DNA of 64,000 bases from RGIG3701 sp017403345 (lineage in GTDB: Bacteria; Planctomycetota; Planctomycetia; Pirellulales; Thermoguttaceae): the NCBI GenBank assembly GCA_017403345.1, contig JAFQOH010000236.1, forward strand, positions 1-64,000, read 5' to 3'. The notes under the pieces were generated by a model that did not search any database, was not told the origin of the DNA, and was given only the letters and a program-made list of their open reading frames with translations. The position numbers and the translations under genes were made by a program. This document shows, one piece after another, positions 42,383 through 51,984 of the stretch (positions within the stretch are counted from its first letter, which is position 1; every line of letters begins with the position of its first letter).

Positions 42383-44905
42383 CTAAATCCCGTGCGTCAG
42401 CTTGAACCATTTGACTTTCAGCTGGACCATTAATGGACAGCCAGCGAATGCTTCCCTCCCAATGCTCGTCACGCTGTTGGGGATCGTCACGGATTTGAGG
42501 TTCTCGCAGTACCAGAACGCGAACTCTCCAATGCTCGTCACGCTGTCGGGGATCGTCACGGATGTGAGGCTGGAACAGTTGTAGAATACCCAATTTCCAA
42601 TGCTCGTCACACTGTCGGGGATCGTCACGGATGTGAGGCTATTGCAACCGTGGAATGCGGAATATCCAATGCTCGTCACGCTGTTGGGGATCGTCACGGA
42701 CGTGAGACTCTTGCAGCTGTCGAACGCTCTTTTTCCAATGCGCGTCACGCTGTTGGGGATCGTCACGGACGTGAGGATGGAGCAGTAGGAGAACGCTTCA
42801 TTTCCAATGCTCGTCACGCCGTGAGGGATGGTGACGGCGGAGGCGGAGCCGGTGTATTTCGTGATCGTGACGGTGTTGCCGTCGATGGTGTACTCGAACT
42901 TCCATTTCTTCAATGTAGCCTTAAGCTCCTCGCGGGAAACTTCTGTTGTTGATGCAGATTTTGCCGCCGAAGCGGGGGCAACTGCCTGAAATTGGATTTC
43001 CTGTTTCTTCGCATACTTCTCCGCCTCTGACCCGGACGTGCCGTAGATCGTGAGGCTCTCGCAACCGCCGAACGCGTTCTCTCCAATTCTCTTTACAGTG
43101 CTAGGGATCGTTACAGATACGAGGTTCGTGCACTTGGAGAACACCTCATCTCCAATACTCGTCACACTGTCAGGGATCGTCACAGATTTGAGGCTTCTGC
43201 AACCGATGAACGCGCGATTTCCAATGCTCGTCACGCTTTTGGGGATCGTCACCGACGTGAGGCTCTCGCAGAAGCTGAACGCGTAACTTCCAATGCTCGT
43301 CACGCTGTTGGGGATGGTGCATTCGGTGAGGCCCTTGCCGCACGGGACCTGAATGAGCGTTTTGCCGTCGGCGGAGAACAGGATTCCGTCCACGCTCTTG
43401 AAATGCGTATTGCCCGCGGAGACTTGGATCTCGGTCAGTTTATCGCACCCGGTAAATGGAGCGTATCCAATGCTCGTCACGCCGTTGGGGATCGTCACCG
43501 ATGTGAGGCTCTCGCAGAAGATGAACGCGTAATTTCCAATGCTCGTCACGCTGTTGGGAATCATCACCGACGTGAGGTTCTTGCAGTCGCAGAACGCGTA
43601 ATTTCCAATGCTCGTCACGCTGTCGGGAATCGTCACGGACGTGAGGCTATCGCAGCCGCTGAACGCGTAATATCCAATGCTCGTCACGCTGTTGGGGATC
43701 GTCACCGACGTGAGGCGCCCGCAACAGCTGAACGCGTAATATCCAATGCTCGTCACGCTGTTGGGGATCGTCACGGACGTGAGGGTGGAGCAGTAGGAGA
43801 ACGCTCCATTTCCAATGCTCGTCACGCCGCGGGGGATGGTGACGGCGGAGGCGGAGCCGGTGTATTTCGTGATCGTGACGGAATCACCGGAGATACTGTA
43901 TTGGAACTGTCCTTTCAGTTCATCTTCCAATTTTTCACGGGGAGTTTTTTCCCGTTCCTGTCGTTCCCGTTCCTGTCGTTCCCGTTCTTCACCGTTGCAG
44001 AGGGCTTCAAAAAAGGCGGTGCAGGTGGGGAAGCGGGCGGTCATTTCCCGGTTCAGGGCGCGGAAGAGAGCGTTGTTGACGGAAGCGGCAAGGTGTGCGA
44101 TCGGGGAGGGCGGGAGCGTTTTCAGTACCGCGTAGTGTTCACGGTTTCTGCCGGGGAATGGGAGTCGGCCGGCAAGGAGTTCGTACGTCAGGACGGCAAG
44201 CGAGTACTGGTCCGTGGACGCGTTCTGCGGGTCGGCCACATGCTGTTCCGGAGCCATGTATGCCGGCGTTCCGGAGTTGGTGCGGCTTCTGCCGGTCGTC
44301 GTGTTCGTCTCCTCAGTGTGAATGCGCGCGGCGATGCCGAAATCCAGAAGCCACGGGTGGTCAAACTCTCCCGGTTTGCGGAAAACGATGTTTTCCGGTT
44401 TCACGTCCCGGTGAAAAACGCCTTCTCGGTGGACCGTGTCCAGCGCGTCGGCGATCGGATACAGGATCGGAAGGACAGACGACATTGGGAGGCCGTTTTC
44501 GTGACCAGGCTGGGCCTGAAACCACTCGCGGAGCGTCTCGCCTTCTGCGTACGCCATCACGAGAAACGTTCCGAAAACCGGGTCCATATCGATCCCCAGA
44601 AGCGGGCAGATGTTCGGATGGTAGAGCGACTGCGTCAGGTGAAAAACGCGCTCGACCTCCTTCATTGCGTCGGTATCGTCGCGGAGTTCCTGCACAAGAA
44701 GCTTGCAGACGACTTTCTGAAAATCGCGTCCTCCCACGACCTTCATCGCCAGCCACGTCTGCCCCATTCCGCCCTCGCCGAGCTTCTTCTCGAGACGGTA
44801 GTTCTGGTGTTCACCCAAAAAATAACCGGGCGCGAGGTCCTGAAATTGTGCGGGATCCGGCTGAAAATCGCCGTCGAAAGTGGGGCGTGAATTATCGGAG
44901 GTCAT
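42383..44905 (-). CDS. Ser/Thr protein kinase fused to BspA-type leucine-rich repeats
   Basis: The 840-residue protein begins with a Hanks kinase (about 25-310): glycine loop KLGEGGMGQTW, Lys in VVCKLL, catalytic loop HRDVKPENIVF near 165, DFGIAARI, and GTPAYMAPEQ near 211. All catalytic residues are intact. After a Glu/Arg-rich linker two blocks of LRR_5 (BspA-type) repeats follow, each opened by a near-identical cap (VTITKYTGSASAVTIP) at about 345 and 675. Repeats read LTSVTIPNSVTSIGxxAF with a 23-residue period, about 18 in total. No signal peptide or TM helix is visible, so the repeats should be cytoplasmic, unlike usual BspA proteins, which are exported. They may recruit substrates or ligands. 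Confidence 0.9.
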   Translation of the reverse strand: MTSDNSRPTFDGDFQPDPAQFQDLAPGYFLGEHQNYRLEKKLGEGGMGQTWLAMKVVGGRDFQKVVCKLLVQELRDDTDAMKEVERVFHLTQSLYHPNICPLLGIDMDPVFGTFLVMAYAEGETLREWFQAQPGHENGLPMSSVLPILYPIADALDTVHREGVFHRDVKPENIVFRKPGEFDHPWLLDFGIAARIHTEETNTTTGRSRTNSGTPAYMAPEQHVADPQNASTDQYSLAVLTYELLAGRLPFPGRNREHYAVLKTLPPSPIAHLAASVNNALFRALNREMTARFPTCTAFFEALCNGEERERQERERQEREKTPREKLEDELKGQFQYSISGDSVTITKYTGSASAVTIPRGVTSIGNGAFSYCSTLTSVTIPNSVTSIGYYAFSCCGRLTSVTIPNSVTSIGYYAFSGCDSLTSVTIPDSVTSIGNYAFCDCKNLTSVMIPNSVTSIGNYAFIFCESLTSVTIPNGVTSIGYAPFTGCDKLTEIQVSAGNTHFKSVDGILFSADGKTLIQVPCGKGLTECTIPNSVTSIGSYAFSFCESLTSVTIPKSVTSIGNRAFIGCRSLKSVTIPDSVTSIGDEVFSKCTNLVSVTIPSTVKRIGENAFGGCESLTIYGTSGSEAEKYAKKQEIQFQAVAPASAAKSASTTEVSREELKATLKKWKFEYTIDGNTVTITKYTGSASAVTIPHGVTSIGNEAFSYCSILTSVTIPNSVTRIGKRAFDSCKSLTSVTIPNSVTSIGYSAFHGCNSLTSVTIPDSVTSIGNWVFYNCSSLTSVTIPDSVTSIGEFAFWYCENLKSVTIPNSVTSIGREAFAGCPLMVQLKVKWFKLTHGI

Positions 44906-45050
44906 AAAAATCTCTCAAAAAAGGAAATTTCGTGTGAAACTTTCTCCATTTTACTCCAAATGCCAAAAGTTTCAAGGTCCAGAATCAAATATTTCAGAAA
45001 ATTTCTCGGAAACACGCGGACTGCATACTTTGGGGATTTCCGAAACGACA

Positions 45051-45087
45051 AAAAAAGAGGGAAACACACGGCGCGTTTCCCCCTTTT
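45051..45087 (-). terminator. intrinsic terminator of the first Gfo/Idh/MocA gene
   Basis: GAGGGAAAC (45057-45065) pairs with GTTTCCCCC (45075-45083) with one mismatch; on the minus strand it runs into CTCTTTTTTT. It is 30 bp past the stop codon. Confidence 0.75.
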
Positions 45088-45115
45088 CATCTTAAAAATT
45101 CAAACGTTCAGGAAC

Positions 45116-46615
45116 TCAGACTTCGTCCACGGACGGGCAGACGAAACCTTCGCGCCATTCGCGGTTGAGCTGGTCTTTCGCGTAGGCGCAGCAGTCGCAG
45201 AATTCTTCCTTTTCCGGATCGAATTTGAGCTGCGGACCAAGGGACAGCGGAGTGGCTTCAAGATCCACGCCGTTCGCCTTGAGATGTTCGACCGTGCGCA
45301 GGACGGTGTCTTTGTTGTCGTCGCGGCTTTCGATCTTTTCCATCTCTTTGCAGAGCGTGTCGACCGAGACTTTGTTTTTCTCGCCGAGATAGTAGCTCGC
45401 ATTTCCGAGGTGGGCCATCGCTGCGGAAAGGTGACCGTCGAGGATCGGAGCGTTCAGGCTGGACGCATCGCGGGAAACGACCGCATCGATGAAATTGCCA
45501 AAGTGGAACTGGTCGCTGCCGCCCTTGAATTCCTTAATGACGTTGCCCTGCTTGTCGTAGGCGATGCACAGACCGTAGTGGACCTGAACGAGCTTGCCTT
45601 CGGTTCCGTAGAACACAACGCCGATCTTGGCACCGTCAATATCCGGAGTTTCCAGACCGCGGGTCTCAAAGACGATGGTCTTGTCGCCGTAATCGAAAAC
45701 GGAAACTTCCGTGTTGGCCGTGTCGCCGGCATCGACGTAGTTCGGGTCCTTGCGTTCGGCCTGGTATCCGAGACGGCCGCCGTAGGTGACCACTTTGTTC
45801 GGGTGACGCATCAGTCCAAGACCCCAACGGGCAATGTCGAGCTGGTGAGGACCCTGGTTTCCAGAGTCGCCGTTTCCGTAGAGACGCTGCCAGTGCCAGT
45901 CATAGTGGAACTGCTTGCGGGTGAGTTTCGGGTCGGTGTAGACCGCCGGGCCGCTCCAGAGGTTGAAATCAACGGAACCCGGAATATTCTGCGTGTAGTC
46001 GCCGAGCGCTCCGATGGACTTGCGGCGTTTGTAGCAGAGACCGCGGGCGAAATCGACTTTGCCGATGCCGCCTTCATGCATGAATTTCATCGCATCACGC
46101 AGAGCCGGATTGGAACGGCACTGGGTACCGACCTGGCACATGCGGCCGTACTTCTTCGCGGCAGCGACCATGGTCTTGCCTTCGAAGAGATTGTGCGTGG
46201 CAGGTTTTTCGACATAAACGTCTTTTCCGGCCTGCATCGCCCAGATCGCGGACAGACCGTGCCAGAAGTTCGGCGTAGCACTTCCGACGACGTCGAGATT
46301 CTTGTCAGCGAAGGCGTCGCGCATGTCTTTCACGAACTTCGGACGGAAACCCTGCTTCTTTTCGACCTGATCGCAGCGGGACTGACCGACGGCTTCGTCA
46401 ACATCGACGAGGTAGGTGATGACGGTACGCGGATCGTTGATGAAACCGCTGATGTGGGAACCTCCGCGTCCACGGATACCGACAACAGCGCATTCAATTT
46501 TATCGTTCGCGGCCGGACCATCGTTCGCAAACATGAAAGTCGGGGAAACAGCACCGGCGGCGGCACTCGTGTAAAGAGTGGTACGGAGGAAATTACGGCG
46601 GGAAATATGGTTCAT
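45116..46615 (-). CDS. Tat-exported Gfo/Idh/MocA oxidoreductase, copy 1
   Basis: The family uses NAD(P) to oxidise or epimerise sugars, inositols and related alcohols. The ATG at 46615 opens a Tat-type leader (SRRNFLRTTLYTSAAAGAVS). Residues about 35-165 form the Rossmann domain (ECAVVGIRGRGGSHISGF), and the catalytic EKPATHNLFEG is near 140. The C-terminal domain follows, with a Cys-rich end (FCDCCAYAKDQ) not usual for the family. Such exported members are numerous in planctomycetes. The copy at 46823 is a close paralogue. AAGGAAACTGAA precedes the start. Substrate unknown. Confidence 0.9.
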   Translation of the reverse strand: MNHISRRNFLRTTLYTSAAAGAVSPTFMFANDGPAANDKIECAVVGIRGRGGSHISGFINDPRTVITYLVDVDEAVGQSRCDQVEKKQGFRPKFVKDMRDAFADKNLDVVGSATPNFWHGLSAIWAMQAGKDVYVEKPATHNLFEGKTMVAAAKKYGRMCQVGTQCRSNPALRDAMKFMHEGGIGKVDFARGLCYKRRKSIGALGDYTQNIPGSVDFNLWSGPAVYTDPKLTRKQFHYDWHWQRLYGNGDSGNQGPHQLDIARWGLGLMRHPNKVVTYGGRLGYQAERKDPNYVDAGDTANTEVSVFDYGDKTIVFETRGLETPDIDGAKIGVVFYGTEGKLVQVHYGLCIAYDKQGNVIKEFKGGSDQFHFGNFIDAVVSRDASSLNAPILDGHLSAAMAHLGNASYYLGEKNKVSVDTLCKEMEKIESRDDNKDTVLRTVEHLKANGVDLEATPLSLGPQLKFDPEKEEFCDCCAYAKDQLNREWREGFVCPSVDEV

Positions 46616-46699
46616 TTCAGTTTCCTTTCCAAAAGGGGGGTGAAGGTAAAATTTCCGGTCTTGCACAGAAACGACCCGTTTTCGACCGGTTTGAATCCC

Positions 46700-46728
46700 A
46701 TTATGCCACACAGTCCATTTTTTGTCAA
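46700..46728 (-). promoter_or_regulatory. promoter of Gfo/Idh/MocA copy 1
   Basis: On the minus strand TTGACA (46728-46723), 17 bp, CATAAT (46705-46700). The same sequence block precedes copy 2. Confidence 0.8.
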
Positions 46729-46822
46729 CCCATTAGGTCCGCTTTTTGAGAAATTTTTAGAAAAATTTCCTTGACCAACCGATTTCTGCACTTCGGATCT
46801 CAGGGCATCGGACTTCTGCGTT

Positions 46823-48322
46823 TCAGACCTCGTTGACCGATGGGCAGACGAACCCCTCACGCCATTCACGGTCAAGCAGTGCATTCGCGCCGGCACAGCA
46901 GCTGCAAAATTCTTCCTTTTCCGGGTCAAATTTGAGCTGCGGCCCAAGGGACAGCGGAGCGGCTTCGAGATCCACACCGTTCGCCTTGAGATGTTCGACC
47001 GTGCGCAGGACGGTGTCTTTGTTGTCGTCGCGGCTTTCGATCTTTTCCATCTCTTTGCAGAGCGTGTCGACCGAGACCCGATTTTTCTCGCCGAGATAGT
47101 AGCTCACGTTTCCGAGGTGGGCCATCGCTGCGGAAAGGTGCCCTTCGAGGATCGGCGCGTGCAGCAGGGAGGCATCCTGAGCCTTGACGGCATCGATGAA
47201 ATTCGCGAAATGATCCTGCAGATAGCCGCCCCGGAACTCACGGATGACTTTCCCGTTTTTGTCGTAGGCGACACACCGCTCGTAGTTGAACATGACGAGC
47301 TTTCCTTCGGTCCCGTAGAAAATGACGCCGATCTTCGTACCGTCCAGATCCGGAGTCTCCAGACCGCGGGTCTCGAACACGATGGTTTTATCGCCGTAAT
47401 CGAAGACGGAGACTTCCGTGTTCGGCGTGTCGCCCGCGTCGACATAGTTCGGGTCCTTCCGTTCCGCCTGGTAGCCGAGCCGACCGCCGTAGGTGACCAC
47501 CTTGTTCGGGTGACGCTTCAGACCGAGTCCCCAGCGCGCAATATCGAGTTCATGGGCACCCTGATTGCCGGAGTCTCCGTTTCCGTAGAGACGCTGCCAG
47601 TGCCAATCGTAGTGCAGGTTGGGACGGGTGAGTTTCGGCTCGGTGAGGATGGCCGGTCCGCTCCAGAGATCGAAATCGAGGGACTTCGGAATGTTTTGCG
47701 TGCAGTCGCCGAGCGCACCGATGGACTTGCGGCGTTTGTAGCAGAGTCCGCGTGCAAGATCGACGTTGCCGATCCCGCCTTCATGAATGAATTTCATCGC
47801 CTCACAGATCGCCCGAAGAGAACGGCTCTGCGTACCGACCTGGCAGATACGGCCGTACTTTTTCACCGCCGCGATCATGCTTTTGCCTTCAAAGAGGTTC
47901 TGAGAGGCTGGTTTTTCAACGTAAACGTCCTTTCCCGCCTGCATTGCCCAGATCGCGGAGAGACCGTGCCAGAAATTCGGCGTCGCACTGCTGACGGCAT
48001 CGAGGTCTTTGTCGGCGAAGGCGTCGCGCATATCTTTTATGAACTTCGGACGAGATCCCTGTTTTTTTTCGACCTCACTGCAGCGTGCTTGACCGAAAGA
48101 CTCATCCGGATCCACCAGGTACGTGATGACCGTGCGCGGATCGTTGAGGAAAGCGTTGATGTGCGCTCTTCCGCGGCTTCGGATACCGAGAACAGCACAC
48201 TCGATCTTATCGTTCGCAGCCGGACCATCGTTTGCAAACATGAAGGTCGGGGAGACGGCACCCGCGGCGGCACTCGTGTAGAGTGTAGAACGGAGAAAAT
48301 TACGGCGGGAAAACGGATTCAT
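46823..48322 (-). CDS. Tat-exported Gfo/Idh/MocA oxidoreductase, copy 2
   Basis: Tandem paralogue of the preceding gene, 500 residues from the ATG at 48322 (SRRNFLRSTLYTSAAAGAVS leader). It keeps the Rossmann motif with small changes (ECAVLGIRSRGRAHI, so the usual GxGxxG reads GIRSRG), the catalytic EKPASQNLFEG and the same Cys-rich end (FCSCCAGANA). Much of the DNA is near-identical to copy 1, and the promoter block is shared, so duplication is recent and included regulatory DNA. Differences around the nucleotide-binding loop and EKPxxxNLF region could alter cofactor or substrate use. Confidence 0.9.
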   Translation of the reverse strand: MNPFSRRNFLRSTLYTSAAAGAVSPTFMFANDGPAANDKIECAVLGIRSRGRAHINAFLNDPRTVITYLVDPDESFGQARCSEVEKKQGSRPKFIKDMRDAFADKDLDAVSSATPNFWHGLSAIWAMQAGKDVYVEKPASQNLFEGKSMIAAVKKYGRICQVGTQSRSLRAICEAMKFIHEGGIGNVDLARGLCYKRRKSIGALGDCTQNIPKSLDFDLWSGPAILTEPKLTRPNLHYDWHWQRLYGNGDSGNQGAHELDIARWGLGLKRHPNKVVTYGGRLGYQAERKDPNYVDAGDTPNTEVSVFDYGDKTIVFETRGLETPDLDGTKIGVIFYGTEGKLVMFNYERCVAYDKNGKVIREFRGGYLQDHFANFIDAVKAQDASLLHAPILEGHLSAAMAHLGNVSYYLGEKNRVSVDTLCKEMEKIESRDDNKDTVLRTVEHLKANGVDLEAAPLSLGPQLKFDPEKEEFCSCCAGANALLDREWREGFVCPSVNEV

Positions 48323-48422
48323 TTTTGGTTCCTTTTCAAATTTAAATGAAGGTAAAGGCTGGAAATCCTTGTAATCGGAAAAAGAGGGCATTTCAAACCA
48401 TATGCCGACAAATCTAGGATCC

Positions 48423-48451
48423 ATTATGCCACACAGCCTATTTCTTGTCAA
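48423..48451 (-). promoter_or_regulatory. promoter of Gfo/Idh/MocA copy 2
   Basis: On the minus strand TTGACA (48451-48446), 17 bp, CATAAT (48428-48423). Flanking DNA, including TTTTTGAGAAATTTTTAGAA beyond, is shared with copy 1. Confidence 0.8.
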
Positions 48452-48503
48452 CCCATCCAAGTTCACTTTTTGAGAAATTTTTAGAAAATTTTTGGTTGGC
48501 CTA

Positions 48504-48531
48504 TTGCATTTCGGCACAAATCTTCTATAAT
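48504..48531 (+). promoter_or_regulatory. promoter of the lactonase-TPR gene
   Basis: TTGCAT (48504-48509), 16 bp, TATAAT (48526-48531), 77 bp before the ATG at 48608. Confidence 0.65.
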
Positions 48532-48607
48532 GGGGGGAATGTTTAAAACTTGCCTGAAAATTTTGACCTTTAGAAAAAATCACATTCAGTTTGGAGAGAG
48601 GCGCAGA

Positions 48608-51600
48608 ATGAAAAGAAAGGGAATTTTGACCGTGAGTTTTCTGATTTTGAATATGTTCATGACGTCGGCGTCGTATATATTGTCCGCGTCTGCGGAAGAA
48701 GTGCGGCTTTTTATCGGTTCCTATGACCGTAAGGCGGAGGATCGCGGGATCTACGTTTCGACGCTGGATGAGCGTACGGCGAAACTTAGCGTTCCGGTTC
48801 GAGCGGCAGAACTTTCGAATCCGGGATTTCTCGTTTTTTCATCCGATTTCGAGTATCTCTATGCCGTCTGCGGAGAAAAAAAGGATTCGGTCGCGGCATT
48901 TCGCGTGACTGCGCCGGAAAAGGAGGAAAAGAAGGAAAAGAAGGCAAAGAACGCTCAGTGTCTTGAGGAGCTGAACCGTCTGACGGATCTTGGGCGTTCG
49001 GTCTGCCATTTGACGCTGGATGCCTCGCAGACTTATGTTTTGACGGCGCATTACAGCACGTCGCAGGTCGCGCTTCACCAGCTGAAAAAAGACCGGTCGC
49101 TGGACCGAGAAGTTCAGAAGATCGAACTTTCCGGAACGGGCCCCAATGCGAAACGTCAGGAGAGAGCGCATCCGCACAGTGTGAAATTTGGCGCGGGGGA
49201 CGTTTTTTATGTTCCGGATCTTGGAACGGACCGGATCATGATCTATCGATTGGATCCGGTCATGCACACGTTTGCGCCGAACGATCCTCCGTTTTTTGCC
49301 TCCGAGCCGGGCAGCGGTCCGCGTCATCTGTGTTTCTCGCCGGACCGTCGGACGCTTTATGCCGTGAACGAGCTTTCGTGTACGGTGACGGCATGCAGAG
49401 TTTTACAGAATGGCGGTCTGGAAGCGTTTCAGACGGTCTCGACGCTCCCGGAGGGGGTGAAAGCGGATGATGGCGACACCGTCAGTACCGCCGCAGAGAT
49501 CGCACGGACTCCAGACGGGCGTTTTCTTTACGTTTCGAACCGCGGCCATGATTCGCTCGCGTGCTTTAAGATCATGGCGGACGGCACGCTGATGCTGCGG
49601 GAGATCGTTTCGGTACATGGGAAGACTCCGCGTCATTTTGCGATCTCTCCAACGGGAAAGTACCTCGCGGCTGCGAATCAGGATTCCGATTCCGTTTCGC
49701 TTTTCCGTATCCACGCCGACAGCGGGAAACTCCAGTTCGTTTCCGAGCAGAAACTGCCCGTTTCGCCGATTTGTATCGCGTTTGAGAAAGTGCACATGAA
49801 TGTCGATGTGGAGCGGGAATTCCGGGAACTTTCGCAGATGAAGCTGGATCCAGTTTCTCCGAACTGGAAGACGCTTGGGGACTATCCGCTGAAGGAAACA
49901 TTGGCGAAAGTGAAGAAACTTCCGAAAAAGTCGTTTCCAGAAGAGCTTATCCTTGCGCGGGCCTCGGTGGAGACGCTCGAGGAACTTCAGGATTTTATCC
50001 TGCTTGCATTCGAGATGGAAAAGCTGTGCGGCGAGAGCGAAGATCGTGATTTTATCCGTGAAATGACGATCCAGGCAGTCCTTCAGCGTTCATCGCTGAT
50101 CGTGCAGCGTCTTGAGACTCTGAAAGTGCTTCAGCTTCAGGTAGTTTCCGGACTTCTTGGGCGTGAGCTGGAATTCCTTGACCGGATCTCGGAATGGAAT
50201 GTGAAGACTCCGATCCTGGATCTTTGCCGCGGGTGGCTGATGCACTATCGAAAGCTCGCGGAAAAAAAAGGAGCTGAAATTCCATCTTCGGTGTTCATTA
50301 CGGAACCGGCGGCCCGGAAATCGATCGTTTCTGGGATCGAGCAGGCGCTGAAACTTCAGGACTATGCTGAGTATGCCAAACTTCTTGCACGTTCTCTAAT
50401 GGCGCGCGGGGTCTGGAGTGCGGACACGGAGCCGGAAAAGGCGCTTGCGGACATTCAGTTGGCGTGTGCGATGGATCCGTCGCTGAAAGAGCGTGCGCAG
50501 GACGCCTCGCTCCTGCTTTTCATCCACACAGAAAGGTACGAGGAAGCTCTGGCGATCCTTGACGAACTGCTTGCGGACTGGGAGGCGAAGAAACTTGAAG
50601 ACGCGCAGGCAAAAGATCCTCAAGATCAGGCAGAGGGAGCGGAGCCGGCGGAAGAGACGGAGGCTAAAAGCGCTCCTTCACCGCGTGACGAAAATGTGGA
50701 AAATGTGCTTTACCTGAACATTCAGAAACTGCGTATCGAGCTCCTTCTGAAGCTTGACCGAAAGGAAGAGGCGCTGAAGACCGTCGAGGCGGCATTGGAA
50801 GCTGCGCCGAAAGAAACGCAGCTCCTGAATTTGAAACTGCAGGTACTCACTCTGATGGAGAAGTTTGAGGAGTGTCTTGATGTCGTGAGTGCGTTGATCG
50901 ATGAAGATCCGCTCAATGCACAGCTTTACATTCTGCGGGCAGAGCTTCGTTCCGTGCTCGGACAGGAAGAAGAAGCGCTGAAAGATTTCGATGAGGCTAT
51001 TTCTCTCAGTGGAGGTCTGTCTGAGATCCGGATGCAGAAACTCCAGCTTCTGATCGAAATGAAACGTTACGACGAGGCTGAAAAGGAAACGTTTGCGCTT
51101 CTGGAAAAGGATCCGGAAAATGTCCCGCTCCTCTTTCAGGCTGCCTTGCTGAGTCTGACGCAGGAAAACTATGCAAAGGCGCTGGAGATCGCTCTGAAAG
51201 CAGACGCACTGCTCGCAAATGAAACGGTCTCGGCGGATGCAGAGAACGCGGAGAGCGCGGAAGAAACGGCGAAAATGCTCCGGATCCAGAAACTCTCGGT
51301 CTGGCAGTTTCTCGCAAATTTCTACCTCATGTCCGGTGAACACGCCCGTGCGGTGGAGTTCTACGCCCGCTATATGGAGCTGGATGCTGAAAATGCGCAG
51401 ATCCTGAACAATTACGCGTGGGTCCTCTGCACCTCTCCGGATGATGCGGTCCGAGACGGCAAAAAGGCGGTGGTGTTGGCAGAAAAAGCGATCGCGCTGG
51501 ATCGGTGTGCCGGTTACATCAGCACGCTGGCTGCGGCATATGCGGAACTTGGAGATTTTGAAAAAGCGAAGGAGCTGGTCGACGAAGCGCTCCAGATTGC

Positions 51601-51808
51601 GGAAGAGGCTGCAAAAAAAGCAGAGGCGGATGAGGAGACTGCTGATGGTCCGGATGGATCGGATGGATCGGATGATCTGGACGCTGCACTGACCGAATCG
51701 CTGAAGAAGGAACGCGCCTCTTACGAAGCTGGGGAACCGATCCGCGAAAAGGTCGAGACCTACCGGACGAATGAGACTCCGCAGAGTGAAAAAGAGCAGG
51801 AGGAGTGA
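48608..51808 (+). CDS. secreted beta-propeller lactonase fused to TPR repeats
   Basis: The ATG at 48608 (GGAGAGGCGCAGA upstream) gives 1066 residues with a signal peptide (MKRKGILTVSFLILNMFMTS...ASAEE). Residues about 30-410 are a 7-bladed propeller of the 6-phosphogluconolactonase/YbhE family (LFIGSYDRKAEDRGIYVST, HPHSVKFG, GPRHLCFSPDRRTLYAVNE, DGRFLYVSNRGHDS, TPRHFAISPTGKYLAAANQ). A helical region (about 430-640) and then tetratricopeptide-type repeats (about 640-1010) follow, with acidic linkers. Lactonase-TPR fusions are not the usual layout, and the phosphogluconolactone substrate is cytosolic, so a different extracytoplasmic role is more likely. A 13-bp repeat array begins 20 bp after the stop. 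Confidence 0.86.
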   Translation: MKRKGILTVSFLILNMFMTSASYILSASAEEVRLFIGSYDRKAEDRGIYVSTLDERTAKLSVPVRAAELSNPGFLVFSSDFEYLYAVCGEKKDSVAAFRVTAPEKEEKKEKKAKNAQCLEELNRLTDLGRSVCHLTLDASQTYVLTAHYSTSQVALHQLKKDRSLDREVQKIELSGTGPNAKRQERAHPHSVKFGAGDVFYVPDLGTDRIMIYRLDPVMHTFAPNDPPFFASEPGSGPRHLCFSPDRRTLYAVNELSCTVTACRVLQNGGLEAFQTVSTLPEGVKADDGDTVSTAAEIARTPDGRFLYVSNRGHDSLACFKIMADGTLMLREIVSVHGKTPRHFAISPTGKYLAAANQDSDSVSLFRIHADSGKLQFVSEQKLPVSPICIAFEKVHMNVDVEREFRELSQMKLDPVSPNWKTLGDYPLKETLAKVKKLPKKSFPEELILARASVETLEELQDFILLAFEMEKLCGESEDRDFIREMTIQAVLQRSSLIVQRLETLKVLQLQVVSGLLGRELEFLDRISEWNVKTPILDLCRGWLMHYRKLAEKKGAEIPSSVFITEPAARKSIVSGIEQALKLQDYAEYAKLLARSLMARGVWSADTEPEKALADIQLACAMDPSLKERAQDASLLLFIHTERYEEALAILDELLADWEAKKLEDAQAKDPQDQAEGAEPAEETEAKSAPSPRDENVENVLYLNIQKLRIELLLKLDRKEEALKTVEAALEAAPKETQLLNLKLQVLTLMEKFEECLDVVSALIDEDPLNAQLYILRAELRSVLGQEEEALKDFDEAISLSGGLSEIRMQKLQLLIEMKRYDEAEKETFALLEKDPENVPLLFQAALLSLTQENYAKALEIALKADALLANETVSADAENAESAEETAKMLRIQKLSVWQFLANFYLMSGEHARAVEFYARYMELDAENAQILNNYAWVLCTSPDDAVRDGKKAVVLAEKAIALDRCAGYISTLAAAYAELGDFEKAKELVDEALQIAEEAAKKAEADEETADGPDGSDGSDDLDAALTESLKKERASYEAGEPIREKVETYRTNETPQSEKEQEE

Positions 51809-51827
51809 ACTGCGAGACGAATGGTCG

Positions 51828-51944
51828 ATGAATGGATCCGGTGAATGGATCCGGTGAATGGATCCGGTGAATGGATCCGGTGAATGGATCCGGTGAATGG
51901 ATCCGGTGAATGGATCCGGTGAATGGATCCGGTGAATGGATCCG
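51828..51944. repeat. 13-bp tandem repeat, 9 units
   Basis: GTGAATGGATCCG is repeated eight times exactly (51841-51944), preceded by one variant (ATGAATGGATCCG). Each unit contains GGATCC. A related GATGGATCGGATGGATC stretch lies inside the upstream coding region near 51645-51670. Confidence 0.95.
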
Positions 51945-51984
51945 GCAAGCGGGAGCGGAGTTCATGCTTCGCTTCCGTGCCGTT

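Noticed and set aside
51828..51944. Possible CRISPR array or origin iterons
   Set aside because: Contiguous 13-bp units with no spacers, no replication gene nearby and no dnaA-box cluster that I could recognise.
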